Made by a program: the position numbers and the translations under genes
NCBI GenBank assembly: GCA_963732865.1
Contig: CAVTBC010000002.1
Coordinates: 62,001 to 126,000 of the forward strand
DNA length: 64,000 bases
DNA from: JADLGL01 sp963732865
GTDB taxonomy: Bacteria; Pseudomonadota; Alphaproteobacteria; Rhizobiales; Kaistiaceae
Reading direction: 5' to 3'
The notes under the pieces: generated by a model
What the model saw: the letters and a program-made list of their open reading frames with translations, nothing else
The model's database searches: none
What the model was told of the DNA's origin: nothing
Shown here: piece by piece, positions 1-10,202 of the stretch
Position numbering within the stretch: the first letter of the stretch is position 1
How the letters are laid out: each line of letters begins with the position of its first letter

Positions 1-2069
1 GCGCCGTCAGGGTCGGTGTAGAGGCGGAGAGTCCAGGTGCCGCGCATCGCGTCGGGGCGAAGGGCGAGGCTGAAGAAATAGCCGCCGAGACCCTGGTCGG
101 AGAGAAGCTCGCGGCTGTTCTCAACGCCATCCGGGCGGTCGACAACCATGGTCAGCGGCAGATCGGTGACGGCGTTCGCGAGGTCGTCGCGGACAATGGC
201 CGTGGCATAGACCGTTTCGCCAGGACGATAGACGCCGCGCTCGGTGCGCAGATAGGCGTCGATAGCGTCGGGTGATTGTCTGCCATCGACGCCGCGATCG
301 GTGAGATCAAAGGCGGGGCGTGTCAGATCGAGGAAGGCATAGTCGCCGGCATCGGTCTCGGCGACGACGAGCTGGGGCGACTGGCCGCCGGTGCCGCGGA
401 CGAGGCCCGGATCGAAATGGGCGTAGCCGTTTTCGTCGGTGTCGGTCTCGGCCAGCACCTCATTGTTGCGGGCGACGAGGCGGAGATGGACGCCTGCCAT
501 CGGCTCGGCGGTGGTGAGCGACCGGATGATGGCGTGGAGCCCGTCGCTGGCCGTGAGCGTTGTCATGCCAAGATCGGAGATGACAAACCATTGCGTCGCG
601 TCGGGCGACCAATAGTCGGTGTCGCTACCGGCCAGCTTGGCGGTGATGACATAGACTCCGGGCTCCTGGTCGCCGAGCGCCTCGGTCACCGGGATCGCCG
701 TCGTCACCATGTCGTTCGGTGTCGCGTCGACGTCGATCTCGCCGGTCCAGATCATTTCGCCATAGGTGTCGGCGATGTCGGCGGCGCGGTAGGGCTCGAG
801 CTGCGTCAGGAAGATGCCCTCGCGCAGGGCGAAGGCGAGACTGCGATCGCCGATGCGATATATCTTCGCTTCAACCGTCGAGGCATTGATCGACTGGATC
901 GGGATAGTCGGGTTGGCGCCCGCCGGCAGAACATAGGCGTTGGTGCCGAAGCCGACCCAAGCGGGCCGATCGGGTACGAAGACGTCGATGATCGCCGTGT
1001 TGGCAAGGACCTCGCCGTCGAGCGCCGGCAGACCGGCCCGCACCTGGATGCGGTAGCGATTGCCGTGCGTCACGCCGTCAATGCAGATCTGGTTGGTTTC
1101 CGGCTCGATGGCGAGCCCATTGCCTTCGACGGTGATGAAATCGGCGAGGCCTGGCTGCGTCACCGGCAGCGGATCGGAGAAGACGATGCAGATGCGCGGC
1201 GATTCGGCCGCGGCGTCGACTTCATGGCTGAGGATGTGGAAACCGTGCTCGGCGACGAGCTGATCGAGCGTCGCCTGCACGCCTGCATCGGGCTGGATCT
1301 CCAGAGCGGCGCGATAGGCCTTGATCGCCGGACGCCAGACGGAGCGCTGCTGCAGCGCGTCGCCCAACATGACAAGGGCGGACGAGCGGGTGCTGTCGTT
1401 GGTGGCGCGGAGATAGGCGTTGATCGCCGCCGAGGTGGCGCGCGTCCGAATTTCGTTGCGCTCGGTGAAGTTGGCGCCGGTGCGCAGCAGCGTGGCTCGG
1501 CCGAATTCGAGCCAGATCTTCGGGTCTTCAGGCGCTATGGCCAGGGCCGCGCCGAAGAGGTTGGCGGCGAATGCCGGATTGTCGGCGCTGCGCGCGTTGG
1601 CCGCGGCGAGCAGGAGTTCGTTGTAACTGCGGACACCGGGCGCGAAACTGGCGTCGAGGGCGCCGGCGAAGCGCCGAGCTTCGTCGATATAGTCGGTCGG
1701 GAGGAAGGCGGTGAGTTCCGTCTGCCGCTGCGACGCCAAGCTTTCGCTCAGCGGCGTGACGGTGACGATGCGGCCGGCGACAGCATCGTTGGCCAGCGTC
1801 AGGGCGCCGAAATCGGACTTGAGGAAGCACCAGCCCGCGCTGACGTTGAAGGTGAAGGCGTGGCACTGATTGTCGGCCACGCAGGCGGCGGCGCAGGCGT
1901 CCTGATCGACGTCACGCAGGGTCTGGTAATCGTGGCCCGGATAGTCGGCGTCTTCGGTGACGATCAGCTGGCGGAGAAGGTTGTCCTGGGCGTGCGCGCC
2001 TGAGACGGCGATGGCGCTCACCGCGCCGGCAAAGATGATCGTCAGGAACCGATGCAGGAAGCTGCGCAT
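1..2069 (-). CDS. Alpha-2-macroglobulin family protein with N-terminal PAN domain (partial, 5' part only)
   Basis: About 689 codons read without a stop from the ATG at 2069 to the left edge; the C-terminal half lies outside the window. A signal peptide ends near residue 28 (SGAHAQD). Residues about 35-95 form a PAN/Apple-like domain with spaced cysteines and the motif GWCFLKSD. A helical region with TPR-like character follows. Then come beta-rich segments typical of bacterial alpha-2-macroglobulins, including RICIVFSDPL (MG1-like) and RTERGVYRPGETVY (MG2-like). Family members are periplasmic or inner-membrane-anchored protease traps that cooperate with peptidoglycan synthases. The thioester motif would lie beyond the edge, so its presence is unknown. 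The gene is divergent from the sulfur operon. The family call is firm; the function is inferred. Confidence 0.88.
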   Translation of the reverse strand, partial: MRSFLHRFLTIIFAGAVSAIAVSGAHAQDNLLRQLIVTEDADYPGHDYQTLRDVDQDACAAACVADNQCHAFTFNVSAGWCFLKSDFGALTLANDAVAGRIVTVTPLSESLASQRQTELTAFLPTDYIDEARRFAGALDASFAPGVRSYNELLLAAANARSADNPAFAANLFGAALAIAPEDPKIWLEFGRATLLRTGANFTERNEIRTRATSAAINAYLRATNDSTRSSALVMLGDALQQRSVWRPAIKAYRAALEIQPDAGVQATLDQLVAEHGFHILSHEVDAAAESPRICIVFSDPLPVTQPGLADFITVEGNGLAIEPETNQICIDGVTHGNRYRIQVRAGLPALDGEVLANTAIIDVFVPDRPAWVGFGTNAYVLPAGANPTIPIQSINASTVEAKIYRIGDRSLAFALREGIFLTQLEPYRAADIADTYGEMIWTGEIDVDATPNDMVTTAIPVTEALGDQEPGVYVITAKLAGSDTDYWSPDATQWFVISDLGMTTLTASDGLHAIIRSLTTAEPMAGVHLRLVARNNEVLAETDTDENGYAHFDPGLVRGTGGQSPQLVVAETDAGDYAFLDLTRPAFDLTDRGVDGRQSPDAIDAYLRTERGVYRPGETVYATAIVRDDLANAVTDLPLTMVVDRPDGVENSRELLSDQGLGGYFFSLALRPDAMRGTWTLRLYTDPDG

Positions 2070-2421
2070 TTACCCTCACCTCTTGCCCATCGGCGCGCTC
2101 ACTTTGATGAGCCCGCCTTGGAACGCCCCCGCGTCGACCTAGCCCGATGCGGACGGAAGCGGGCAGAAAAGAGGCCCGCACCCGCCAAGGCTGCAAGTCG
2201 TGCCGCGACTGTTGCCGGAATGCCGCATTGTGGCCGGCGCACCATAGCGCCCCTCGGTGACACTGCAATTTCCTCCGATGACCGGCGGCAGCAAATCTAT
2301 TTCGCCACATCCTCGGAGTTTGGAACTGCCGGCTTCGTAGGCTGCTTAAGCAATCCTTAGATTGCCACTCCAAAGGCGAGAGCGCCCGGCGCTCGGCGAT
2401 CGGATTCCCACGGAGCATCAA
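2070..2421. other. Intergenic region between divergent alpha-2-macroglobulin gene and cysG
   Basis: This 352-base gap must carry the promoters of both divergent units. I see no gene in it. A short inverted repeat (GAGCGC, three bases, GCGCTC) lies at 2380-2394, just upstream of the cysG ribosome-binding site GGAG at 2412-2415. I could not identify a convincing -35/-10 pair or a known riboswitch by eye. Confidence 0.5.
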
Positions 2422-3831
2422 ATGACCACGGCCGCGCGCAGGCTCGATATCTTTCCGGCGTTCCATCCCGTCGCGGGACGGTCCGTCGTCGTTGTCGGCA
2501 ATGCCGAGGCGGCCGCCGCCAAGGTGCGTCTGCTCGGCGAAACCAACGCCGCCATCCAGATCTTCGCCACCGAGCCAAGCGATGGCCTGCTGAACGATCT
2601 CGTCGCCGCCGATGCGCGGCTGCATCAGCGCCTGCCCGAGCAGGCTGATTTTGAGGGCGCCGCCCTCGCCTTCATCGCCACCGACAGCGAAACGACGGAC
2701 CGAGAGATGCAGGCGCTCGCCAAAACGGCGGGCGTGCCGGTCAATGTCGTCGACCGGCCGGAGCTCTGCGATTTCCACACGCCGGCGATCGTCAACCGCG
2801 CGCCGCTCGCGGTCGCCGTCGGCACCAACGGCGTCGCCCCGGTGCTGGCGCGGCATGTCAGAGCACGGATCGAAGGCCTGTTGGCTCCGGCTTTCGGTGA
2901 CCTCGCCTGGCTGGCCGAGAAGGTCCGGGCTTCGGTCACCACGGCCCTGCCCAGCAGCGAGGCCCGCCGCCGTTTCTGGGCGCGGTTCTTCTCTGGGCCG
3001 ACGGCCGAGAAGGTGTTCGCCGGACGGCTCGTCGAGGCGCAAGCCGAAGCCGCCCGCCTGATCGAGAATGTCGATGGCGCCGGACATGTGTCGCTGGTCG
3101 GTGCAGGACCGGGCGCCGCCGACTTGCTCACGCTCCGAGCGCAGCGCGCGCTGCAGGAGGCCGACCTCATTGTTTATGACCGGCTGGTGCCGGAGGCGAT
3201 CGTTGCCCAAGGGCGCCGCGACGCCGAGCGCATCTATGTCGGCAAGGCCAAGGGCGCGCATTCGGCGACGCAGGACGAGATCAACGATCTCATCGTCCGG
3301 GAAGCGAAGGCCGGCCGCCGCGTCGTCCGGCTGAAGTCCGGCGATCCGCTGATCTTCGGCCGCGCCGGCGAAGAGATCGATGCGCTGCGCGCCGCGGGTA
3401 TTTCCTTCGACATTGTCCCCGGCATCACCGCCGCTTTCGCTGCGGCCGCCGCGACCGAGATTCCGCTGACGCTACGCGGTGTCGCCTCGTCGCTGGTGTT
3501 CGTCACCGGCCATGACGCCGAAGGCGAGACGCTGCCGGATTGGGCGGACCTCGCGCTCAAGGGTTCGACCGTCGCGGTCTATATGGGCCTCACCGTCGCC
3601 GCCAAGGTAGCCGAGCGGCTTGTCGGCGCCGGCGTCAAAGCGTCGACCCCGGTCGCGGTGATCGAGAATGCGTCGCTGCCGCAGCAGCGCGAATTCGTCG
3701 GCCGTCTCGACGAACTGGGCCGCATCGCCTCGGACGGCCTCAGCGGTCCCGCTCTCTTCGTCATCGGCGACGTCGTGGCCGAGAGCCGGCTGGCGCGGCA
3801 GGCGGCGCCGCTTGCCGAGATGGCGGCTTAG
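2422..3831 (+). CDS. cysG: Siroheme synthase (fused precorrin-2 dehydrogenase/ferrochelatase and uroporphyrinogen-III methyltransferase)
   Basis: The 469-residue product converts uroporphyrinogen III to siroheme, the cofactor of the sulfite reductase two genes downstream. The N-terminal third has a Rossmann start (VVVVGNAEAAAAK) followed by the dehydrogenase/chelatase region. The C-terminal part, from about residue 222, is a complete SUMT domain with VGAGPGAADLLTLRA, YDRLV, GKAKG and RLKSGDPLIFGRAGEE. The ATG at 2422 was chosen over an upstream in-frame ATG at 2362 because GGAG sits six bases before it and the protein then starts at a normal MTTAARRLDIFP. It heads an operon with DUF2849, cysI, cysH and DUF934. 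All three activities of CysG appear to be present. Confidence 0.95.
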   Translation: MTTAARRLDIFPAFHPVAGRSVVVVGNAEAAAAKVRLLGETNAAIQIFATEPSDGLLNDLVAADARLHQRLPEQADFEGAALAFIATDSETTDREMQALAKTAGVPVNVVDRPELCDFHTPAIVNRAPLAVAVGTNGVAPVLARHVRARIEGLLAPAFGDLAWLAEKVRASVTTALPSSEARRRFWARFFSGPTAEKVFAGRLVEAQAEAARLIENVDGAGHVSLVGAGPGAADLLTLRAQRALQEADLIVYDRLVPEAIVAQGRRDAERIYVGKAKGAHSATQDEINDLIVREAKAGRRVVRLKSGDPLIFGRAGEEIDALRAAGISFDIVPGITAAFAAAAATEIPLTLRGVASSLVFVTGHDAEGETLPDWADLALKGSTVAVYMGLTVAAKVAERLVGAGVKASTPVAVIENASLPQQREFVGRLDELGRIASDGLSGPALFVIGDVVAESRLARQAAPLAEMAA

Positions 3832-3840
3832 GAGGCAGCC

Positions 3841-4173
3841 ATGTTCAAAGCAGCATCTGCCGGCACACGCAAAGTCGTCACCGCCAATCGGCTGATCGAC
3901 GGACTGGTGATCTTCATCGGCGATGGCCCGGCTTGGGTCACGGATATCGCCGAGGCGTCGGTCTTCGACGACGGACCGCAACTGGACGAGGCTCTGGCCT
4001 TCGGCGCCGCCGAGGTGACCGCCCGGCGGATCGTCGATCCCTACGCCGTCGACGTCACGATCGAAGACGGCAGGCCGGTGCCGGAACGGTTGCGCGAACT
4101 GATCCGGGCGCGCGGCCCGACGGTCGACTATGGCCAGGACGAACGGAAGCGGCTCGCGGCCGTAGGGAAATAG
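3841..4173 (+). CDS. DUF2849 family protein of the sulfur operon
   Basis: This 110-residue protein starts nine bases after cysG with a strong ribosome-binding site (GGAGG at 3832-3836) and ends two bases before the cysI ATG. The sequence (RKVVTANRLIDGLVIF, IVDPYAVDV, C-terminal VDYGQ) matches the DUF2849 family, which in alphaproteobacteria sits between siroheme synthase and sulfite reductase. There is no signal peptide or membrane segment. Its position suggests an accessory role in sulfite reductase maturation or activity, but no biochemical function is known to me. Family assignment is confident; role is inferred from context only. Confidence 0.85.
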   Translation: MFKAASAGTRKVVTANRLIDGLVIFIGDGPAWVTDIAEASVFDDGPQLDEALAFGAAEVTARRIVDPYAVDVTIEDGRPVPERLRELIRARGPTVDYGQDERKRLAAVGK

Positions 4174-4175
4174 CC

Positions 4176-5820
<1,645 letters not shown>

Positions 5821-5834
<14 letters not shown>

Positions 5835-6576
5835 TGCGGCCTCGGTGGTGGTCGAACCCGACGGCGAGACAGCCGAGAAGGCCATAGCCTTCAACGCGCG
5901 GTACGGCGGCTTGTCGGCCAGCGACGTCATTGCGCTGTCGGTGGAAGAACTCTTCCCCGGCCGCCTCGCATTGGTCTCGAGCTTCGGCGCGGAGTCGGTC
6001 GTGCTCCTGCACCTCCTCGCCGAGATCGATCCGCATGTGCCGGTGCTGTTCGTCGATACCGGCCGGCTCTTCCCCGAGACGATCGAATATCGCGCGATGA
6101 TCACCGATCGGCTCGGCCTCCGCGACGTCCGCACGATCCAGCCGGCGGAGGAACGCCTTGCGGCGCTCGATCCGGTGAAGGCGCTTGTGGATGACCAATC
6201 CGGACCTCTGCTGCCGCATCCGCAAGGTGGAGCCCCTCGTCGCGCGCTCTCACCGGCTTCGATGCCTGGTTCACCGGTCGCAAGCGCTTCCAGTCGAATG
6301 CGCGCTCGGCGCTGGCGCTGTTCGAGGCCGACGGTCACCGCATCAAGATCAACCCGCTGGCCGATTGGACCGCGGCGGATCTGCTTGCCTATGCGCAGGA
6401 GCACGATTTGCCGCCGCATCCGCTGGTGGCGCAGGGCTATCCGTCGATCGGCTGCGTCCCGTGCACCGACCGCGTGCTCGCCCGGCGAGGACAGCCGCGC
6501 CGGCCGTTGGCGCGGAAGCGACAAGGACGAGTGCGGCATTCATTTCGGCCTGGAAAGCGACGGAAGCGGAATTTGA
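5821..6576 (+). CDS. cysH: APS/PAPS reductase, interrupted by three single-base frame breaks
   Basis: The product reduces adenylylsulfate to sulfite. The N-terminal frame reads MRRLDAASVVVEP through SSFGAESVVLLHLL and FVDTGRLFPET. The remainder needs three +1 corrections: one extra base at about 6187, one at about 6239 and one at about 6480. With these removed the protein is 250 residues, a normal length, and contains LWMTNPDLCCRIRKVEPL, SIGCVPCTDRVLPGED and the C-terminal catalytic KDECGIHFGLE. The two cysteine pairs (CC and CxxC) mark the iron-sulfur type that prefers APS. The three shifts cancel, so the gene ends in its starting frame. Uncorrected, it would encode no functional enzyme. I favour sequence error over decay because every segment is well conserved. 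Confidence 0.85.
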
Positions 6577-7085
6577 CCGATATCTGGAGAGACGGCGCCT
6601 TCGCCGCCGATGGATGGATTCTCGTCGCCGACGAGGAGCCGGTGCCGGCAGCCGGCGCGGCTTTCGTGAGCCTCGCCCGCTGGCGCGCAGAACGCGACAT
6701 GCTGTCAGGCCGCAACGCGCCGGTGGGGCTAGTGTTGGAGCCAGACGCAGAATGGCTCGACGTCGCCGGCGACCTTTCGCGCTTTCCGGTGATCGCCGTC
6801 GCCTTCCCGAAATTCGTCGATGGGCGCGGCTTTTCGATCGCCCGCCTCCTGCGCGACCGGGATGGCTTCACGGGTGAAATCCGCGCCGTCGGCGAGTTCA
6901 CGCTCGACCAGATGCCGCTGATGCGCCGCGTCGGCATCAACGCTTTCGCGGTGACCGATCCCATGGTCCGCAAGGCGCTTGACCGCGGCGACTGGCCGGA
7001 AGTGCCGTACTACATGCAGCCGATCCAGGCCGATCGCGAAGTGCCGGCGGGAACCCGCCCCTGGGCGCGCAAACCGGCAAGCTGA
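6573..7085 (+). CDS. DUF934 family protein of the sulfur operon
   Basis: The 170-residue protein begins at a TTG at 6573 that overlaps the cysH TGA, with GGAAG nearby upstream. The sequence MTDIWRDGAFAADGWILV, VGLVLEPDAEWLDVAGDLSRF, FPKFVDGRGFSIARLLR and a C-terminal PYYMQPIQ match DUF934, which accompanies sulfite reductase and APS reductase genes in many proteobacteria. No signal peptide or membrane segment is seen. It is the last gene of the operon. A role as an oxidoreductase-associated accessory factor is plausible from context, but no activity is established. The TTG start is supported by the translational overlap; an ATG start at 6699 would remove conserved sequence. Confidence 0.82.
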   Translation: MTDIWRDGAFAADGWILVADEEPVPAAGAAFVSLARWRAERDMLSGRNAPVGLVLEPDAEWLDVAGDLSRFPVIAVAFPKFVDGRGFSIARLLRDRDGFTGEIRAVGEFTLDQMPLMRRVGINAFAVTDPMVRKALDRGDWPEVPYYMQPIQADREVPAGTRPWARKPAS

Positions 7086-7166
7086 AGCAAACGTTCAGGG
7101 CGGGTTCAGCGCCCGGACGGTAGGCAAGTCACGTGTTTGGGGGGCGCTTCGACACGGGACTTACCC

Positions 7167-7750
7167 ATGCTCTCATTTCTGAATCCGGTCCGCCGCATTG
7201 CCTTAACGGCGGGTTTCCTCGCCTTCTCCTTCGTCGCCGCATTCGCTCAGGCGCCGCAGATCGCTGTGCCCACGCCGGGCGGCGGCAATGGCGGCAACCA
7301 GGGCAGCAGCTATGCGGGCTGCTATATGGTCAGCCAGAATCTCTACGGTCCCTATCGGATGAGCTTCTGCCTCAATCGCGGTGGCAATGGGAGCTACCAG
7401 GTCACCGGCGGCGGGCTCTATTGCAACGGCCAGCTCAACTGGAGCGACAGGTTTGGCGATGCGCGGATCAGCTTGCAATACAGCTGGTGCGGCAACCGCA
7501 CGGGCTGGACTGCGGATACGATCGTCTGTTCGGCGCCGCGGCAATACCGCAGTACCCGCAGTACCCGCAGGGTCCGAATCCCGGCTGGCCGTTCAACCAG
7601 GGCCAGCAGGGCGGCCAATGGAACCAGCCGCAAATCGCGGTCCCCGTTCCCAACCCGCCGCCTTCGTCGCAAAACTTGCGCTGCACCTACTATCCGGCAG
7701 TGCGCGGCTATCAGGCGGTGTCGGTCACGGCACAGCGCATCTACTACTGA
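7167..7750 (+). CDS. Small secreted cysteine-rich protein of unknown function, frame broken once
   Basis: The ATG at 7167 gives a signal peptide ending near AAFAQ and a glycine-rich segment (PTPGGGNGGNQGSS). A domain with several cysteines follows: GCYMVSQNLYGPYRMSFCL, GLYCNGQLNWSD, YSWCGNRTGW, TIVCSAP. Near 7547 the frame must drop by one base. The unit TACCCGCAG occurs twice more, but its first copy lacks one C. Restoring that C gives RQYPQYPQYPQGPNPGW and a proline/glutamine-rich tail ending at the TGA at 7748-7750, for 194 residues. Without it, the initial frame runs on to an arginine-rich nonsense tail. I recognise no family. The protein is probably periplasmic or extracellular. Confidence 0.65.
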
Positions 7751-7776
7751 ACAAGCCCGTCGCCCTCGGCCCGCAT

Positions 7777-9237
7777 TCAGCGGGCCGGGGGATAGCGGTG
7801 CTTGAGCAGGGCGTATAGGGCGCGGATCGTCTGCGCCTCGCCGCCTTCCGGCCGGGCGGGCTGCGACTTCGGATTCCACGCATAGATGTCGGCGTGCATC
7901 CAGCGGATGCCGTCGCCGACGAAGCGCTGCAGGAAGAGCGCGGCGGTGATCGATCCGGCAAAGCCGCCCTGCCCGGCATTGTTGATGTCCGCCGGTCCCG
8001 TTTCCAGCATCGACGCATAAGGCGCCCAGAGCGGCAGGCGCCATGATGGATCGGCTACCGCCTGCCCGTGCTTGGCGATGTCGGCGGCAAGCGCTTCGTC
8101 ATTGGTGAAGATGGCCGGAAGATCCGGCCCGAGCGCAACGCGGGCCGCCCCGGTCAGCGTCGCAAAGTCGAAGATGACATCGGGTTCTTCTTCCGAAGCG
8201 AGCGTCAGCGCGTCGGCGAGCACGAGACGGCCCTCGGCGTCGGTGTTGCCGATCTCGACCGACAGGCCCTTGCGGCTCGGGAAGATGTCGCTCGGGCGGA
8301 ACGCGGCGCCGGAGATCGAGTTCTCGACCGCCGGCACCAGCAGCCGCAGCCGCAGCCGCAGCTTCGCGCCCATGATCATCGACGCCAGCGCCAAGGCGTT
8401 TGCCGCGCCGCCCATGTCCTTCTTCATCAGGATCATGCCCGAGGACGGCTTGATGTCGAGGCCGCCAGTGTCGAAGCAGACGCCCTTGCCGACCAAAGTC
8501 ACCTTCGGCGCGTTCGGGTCGCCCCATGTGAGATCGAGCAGTCGCGGTTCGCGGCCGTCGGCCGCCGCGGCGCCGACGGCATGGATGAGCGGGAAGCCCT
8601 CCACCAGCAGCTCCTCGCCGCGGATTTCGGAGACGGTGGCGCCATTCTCTTCGCCGACCTGGCGGATGGCGATGGCGAGATCGGCGGGCCCCATGCGGTT
8701 GGCCGGCGTGTTGACGAGATCGCGGACGAGCGTGACGGCGACGATGGTGCGGCGCAGTTCGGCGGCGTCGACGCCGGCCGGCACGGCAAGGCGAATCTCG
8801 CCATCCTTGGCCTTGCGGAACTTGGCGAAGTCATAGCCGCCGAGCGCGATGGCAAGGGCAGCGAGGCCGGGATCGGCAAAGCCGGCGGCGAGGTGATAGG
8901 CGCCCGCCGGCAGGCCCGTCGCCAAGCGTCCGGCGATCAGCGCATTGGCGTCGGCTGCATCGGGATCGCCGAGGCCAAACAGGACGGACGCGAGCGCGCC
9001 GCCGCTGTTCGGCAGCAGTGCAACCGAGCCCGCCTTGGCATTGAAGCCGGTGGCGGCGATCCAGGCGCGCGCCGGCGGTTCGAGGCCTTCCGCCACGCCG
9101 GCAAACGCCTTGGCGGTGACGGCGGTGACCGGCACCGATGACGGGGCCGGCGATTCGATGAGCGACACGCTGGGCAATTCGGTCTCCGTGTGGGCGGCGA
9201 AGAACGATCTTTGCGACGGCGGCGGCGCTTTTGGCAA
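7777..9237 (-). CDS. Leucyl aminopeptidase family protein (M17)
   Basis: The 486-residue product is a cytosolic M17 metallo-aminopeptidase that removes N-terminal residues from peptides. The C-terminal catalytic domain carries VGKGVCFDTGGLDIKP, KKDMGGAA and the family signature NTDAEGRLVL, which together supply the metal ligands and the catalytic lysine and arginine. The N-terminal domain is divergent, as in the pepA-like paralogs of rhizobia. The start is a TTG at 9237 (MPKAPPPSQRSF); no ATG lies nearby in frame, so this start is moderately certain. The gene is divergent from tadD across a 108-base spacer and convergent with the small secreted protein upstream. Confidence 0.92.
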   Translation of the reverse strand: MPKAPPPSQRSFFAAHTETELPSVSLIESPAPSSVPVTAVTAKAFAGVAEGLEPPARAWIAATGFNAKAGSVALLPNSGGALASVLFGLGDPDAADANALIAGRLATGLPAGAYHLAAGFADPGLAALAIALGGYDFAKFRKAKDGEIRLAVPAGVDAAELRRTIVAVTLVRDLVNTPANRMGPADLAIAIRQVGEENGATVSEIRGEELLVEGFPLIHAVGAAAADGREPRLLDLTWGDPNAPKVTLVGKGVCFDTGGLDIKPSSGMILMKKDMGGAANALALASMIMGAKLRLRLRLLVPAVENSISGAAFRPSDIFPSRKGLSVEIGNTDAEGRLVLADALTLASEEEPDVIFDFATLTGAARVALGPDLPAIFTNDEALAADIAKHGQAVADPSWRLPLWAPYASMLETGPADINNAGQGGFAGSITAALFLQRFVGDGIRWMHADIYAWNPKSQPARPEGGEAQTIRALYALLKHRYPPAR

Positions 9238-9266
9238 GGCTCGCCCATACGCGATGGTCCGCGCTC

Positions 9267-9281
9267 TTAACGATCCGTTAG
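9267..9281. promoter_or_regulatory. Candidate CtrA box upstream of tadD
   Basis: The sequence TTAA, seven bases, TTAG closely matches the alphaproteobacterial CtrA consensus TTAA-N7-TTAA with one mismatch. It lies about 65 bases before the tadD start and also upstream of the divergent aminopeptidase. CtrA control of Tad pilus genes is known in Caulobacter. This is a by-eye match, so it is tentative. Confidence 0.35.
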
Positions 9282-9345
9282 GGTTAACACTTTATTGATG
9301 GGCACCGTCGGAACCGCCCTTTGCGCGTGCTGACGGAGCCTTGTG

Positions 9346-10173
9346 ATGACTGCCACATCTTCCCGCCCGCCACGAACGACACGATCCCTCGCATCCGCGC
9401 TATTGCGGGCGACGGCATTCGTGCCAATCGTCCTGTCCCTGAGCCTCACCGGCTGCGCCAATTTCCGCGCGCCTGCCGTCGACCCGATGCCAACCGGCGC
9501 CATCGCCAATCCGCAAACGCAAAGCGACCTTGAGGCGGCAGCCAGCTATTGGAGCGACCGCTACGCGGCGAATCCCGACGACCGCACCAATGAAGTCAAC
9601 TACGCCGACATTCTGGTGCGGCTGCAGCGTTACGATCAGGCCGTCGCGGTGCTGCGGCGCGCCACCCTCAACTTCCCAGACGACCGCGAAATCATGGCCG
9701 CCTATGGCAAGGCGCTCGCCAGTGTCGGCTCCTTCAATGAGGCACTGACGATCATCCGCCGCGCCGAACAGCCCGACCAGCCGGATTGGCGGCTGCTGTC
9801 GGTCGAAGCTGCGATCCTCGACCAGACGGGGCAGCCCGGCGCTGCGCGAACCCTGTACGCCCAGGCAACCGATCTCGCGCCGAACGAAGCGGCCGTGTGG
9901 TCGAACCTCGCAATGTCCTATGTGCTGACGGGCGATCTCGCGCAGGCCGAAGAGATCCTCCGGCATGCCATCACGCTGCCGACCGCCGATAGCCGCGTGC
10001 GGCAGAATTTGGCGCTGGTGGTCGGTCTGCAGGGACGTTTCGATGAGGCAGAGCAGATCGCCGGCCAGGGGCTCACGCCCGACGAAGCGCAGGCGAATAT
10101 CGCCTATCTGCGCTCAATGCTGTCGGGACAGGATTCCTGGTCGCAGCTCGCAGCCGGTGCCGGCGCCCTCTAA
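9346..10173 (+). CDS. tadD: Tad pilus assembly lipoprotein TadD (TPR protein)
   Basis: The 275-residue product has a lipoprotein signal with lipobox LTGC (SLSLTGCANF). It is followed by tandem TPR helices: YADILVRLQRYDQAVAVLRRA, YGKALASVGSFNEALTI and NLAMSYVLTGDLAQAEEIL. TadD is an outer-membrane-associated pilotin-like factor for the Tad secretin. The ATG at 9346 has GGAG seven bases upstream and is preferred to the GTG at 9343. The gene is convergent with tadC (29 bases between stops) rather than in the same transcript, so it has its own promoter region at 9238-9345. Confidence 0.85.
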   Translation: MTATSSRPPRTTRSLASALLRATAFVPIVLSLSLTGCANFRAPAVDPMPTGAIANPQTQSDLEAAASYWSDRYAANPDDRTNEVNYADILVRLQRYDQAVAVLRRATLNFPDDREIMAAYGKALASVGSFNEALTIIRRAEQPDQPDWRLLSVEAAILDQTGQPGAARTLYAQATDLAPNEAAVWSNLAMSYVLTGDLAQAEEILRHAITLPTADSRVRQNLALVVGLQGRFDEAEQIAGQGLTPDEAQANIAYLRSMLSGQDSWSQLAAGAGAL

Positions 10174-10202
10174 TCAGTTCAAACCGGTGAAATCGTCGGC
10201 TG

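Noticed and set aside
276..2003. Long 575-codon plus-strand open frame at the left end
   Set aside because: It is the antisense shadow of the alpha-2-macroglobulin gene, which runs off the edge. The real frame has a signal peptide, PAN motif and MG motifs; this one has no recognisable domain.
3540..4175. Upstream extension of cysI
   Set aside because: The extra 212 codons overlap cysG and DUF2849 and are arginine-rich shadow sequence. The ATG at 4176 has a ribosome-binding site and the family N-terminus.
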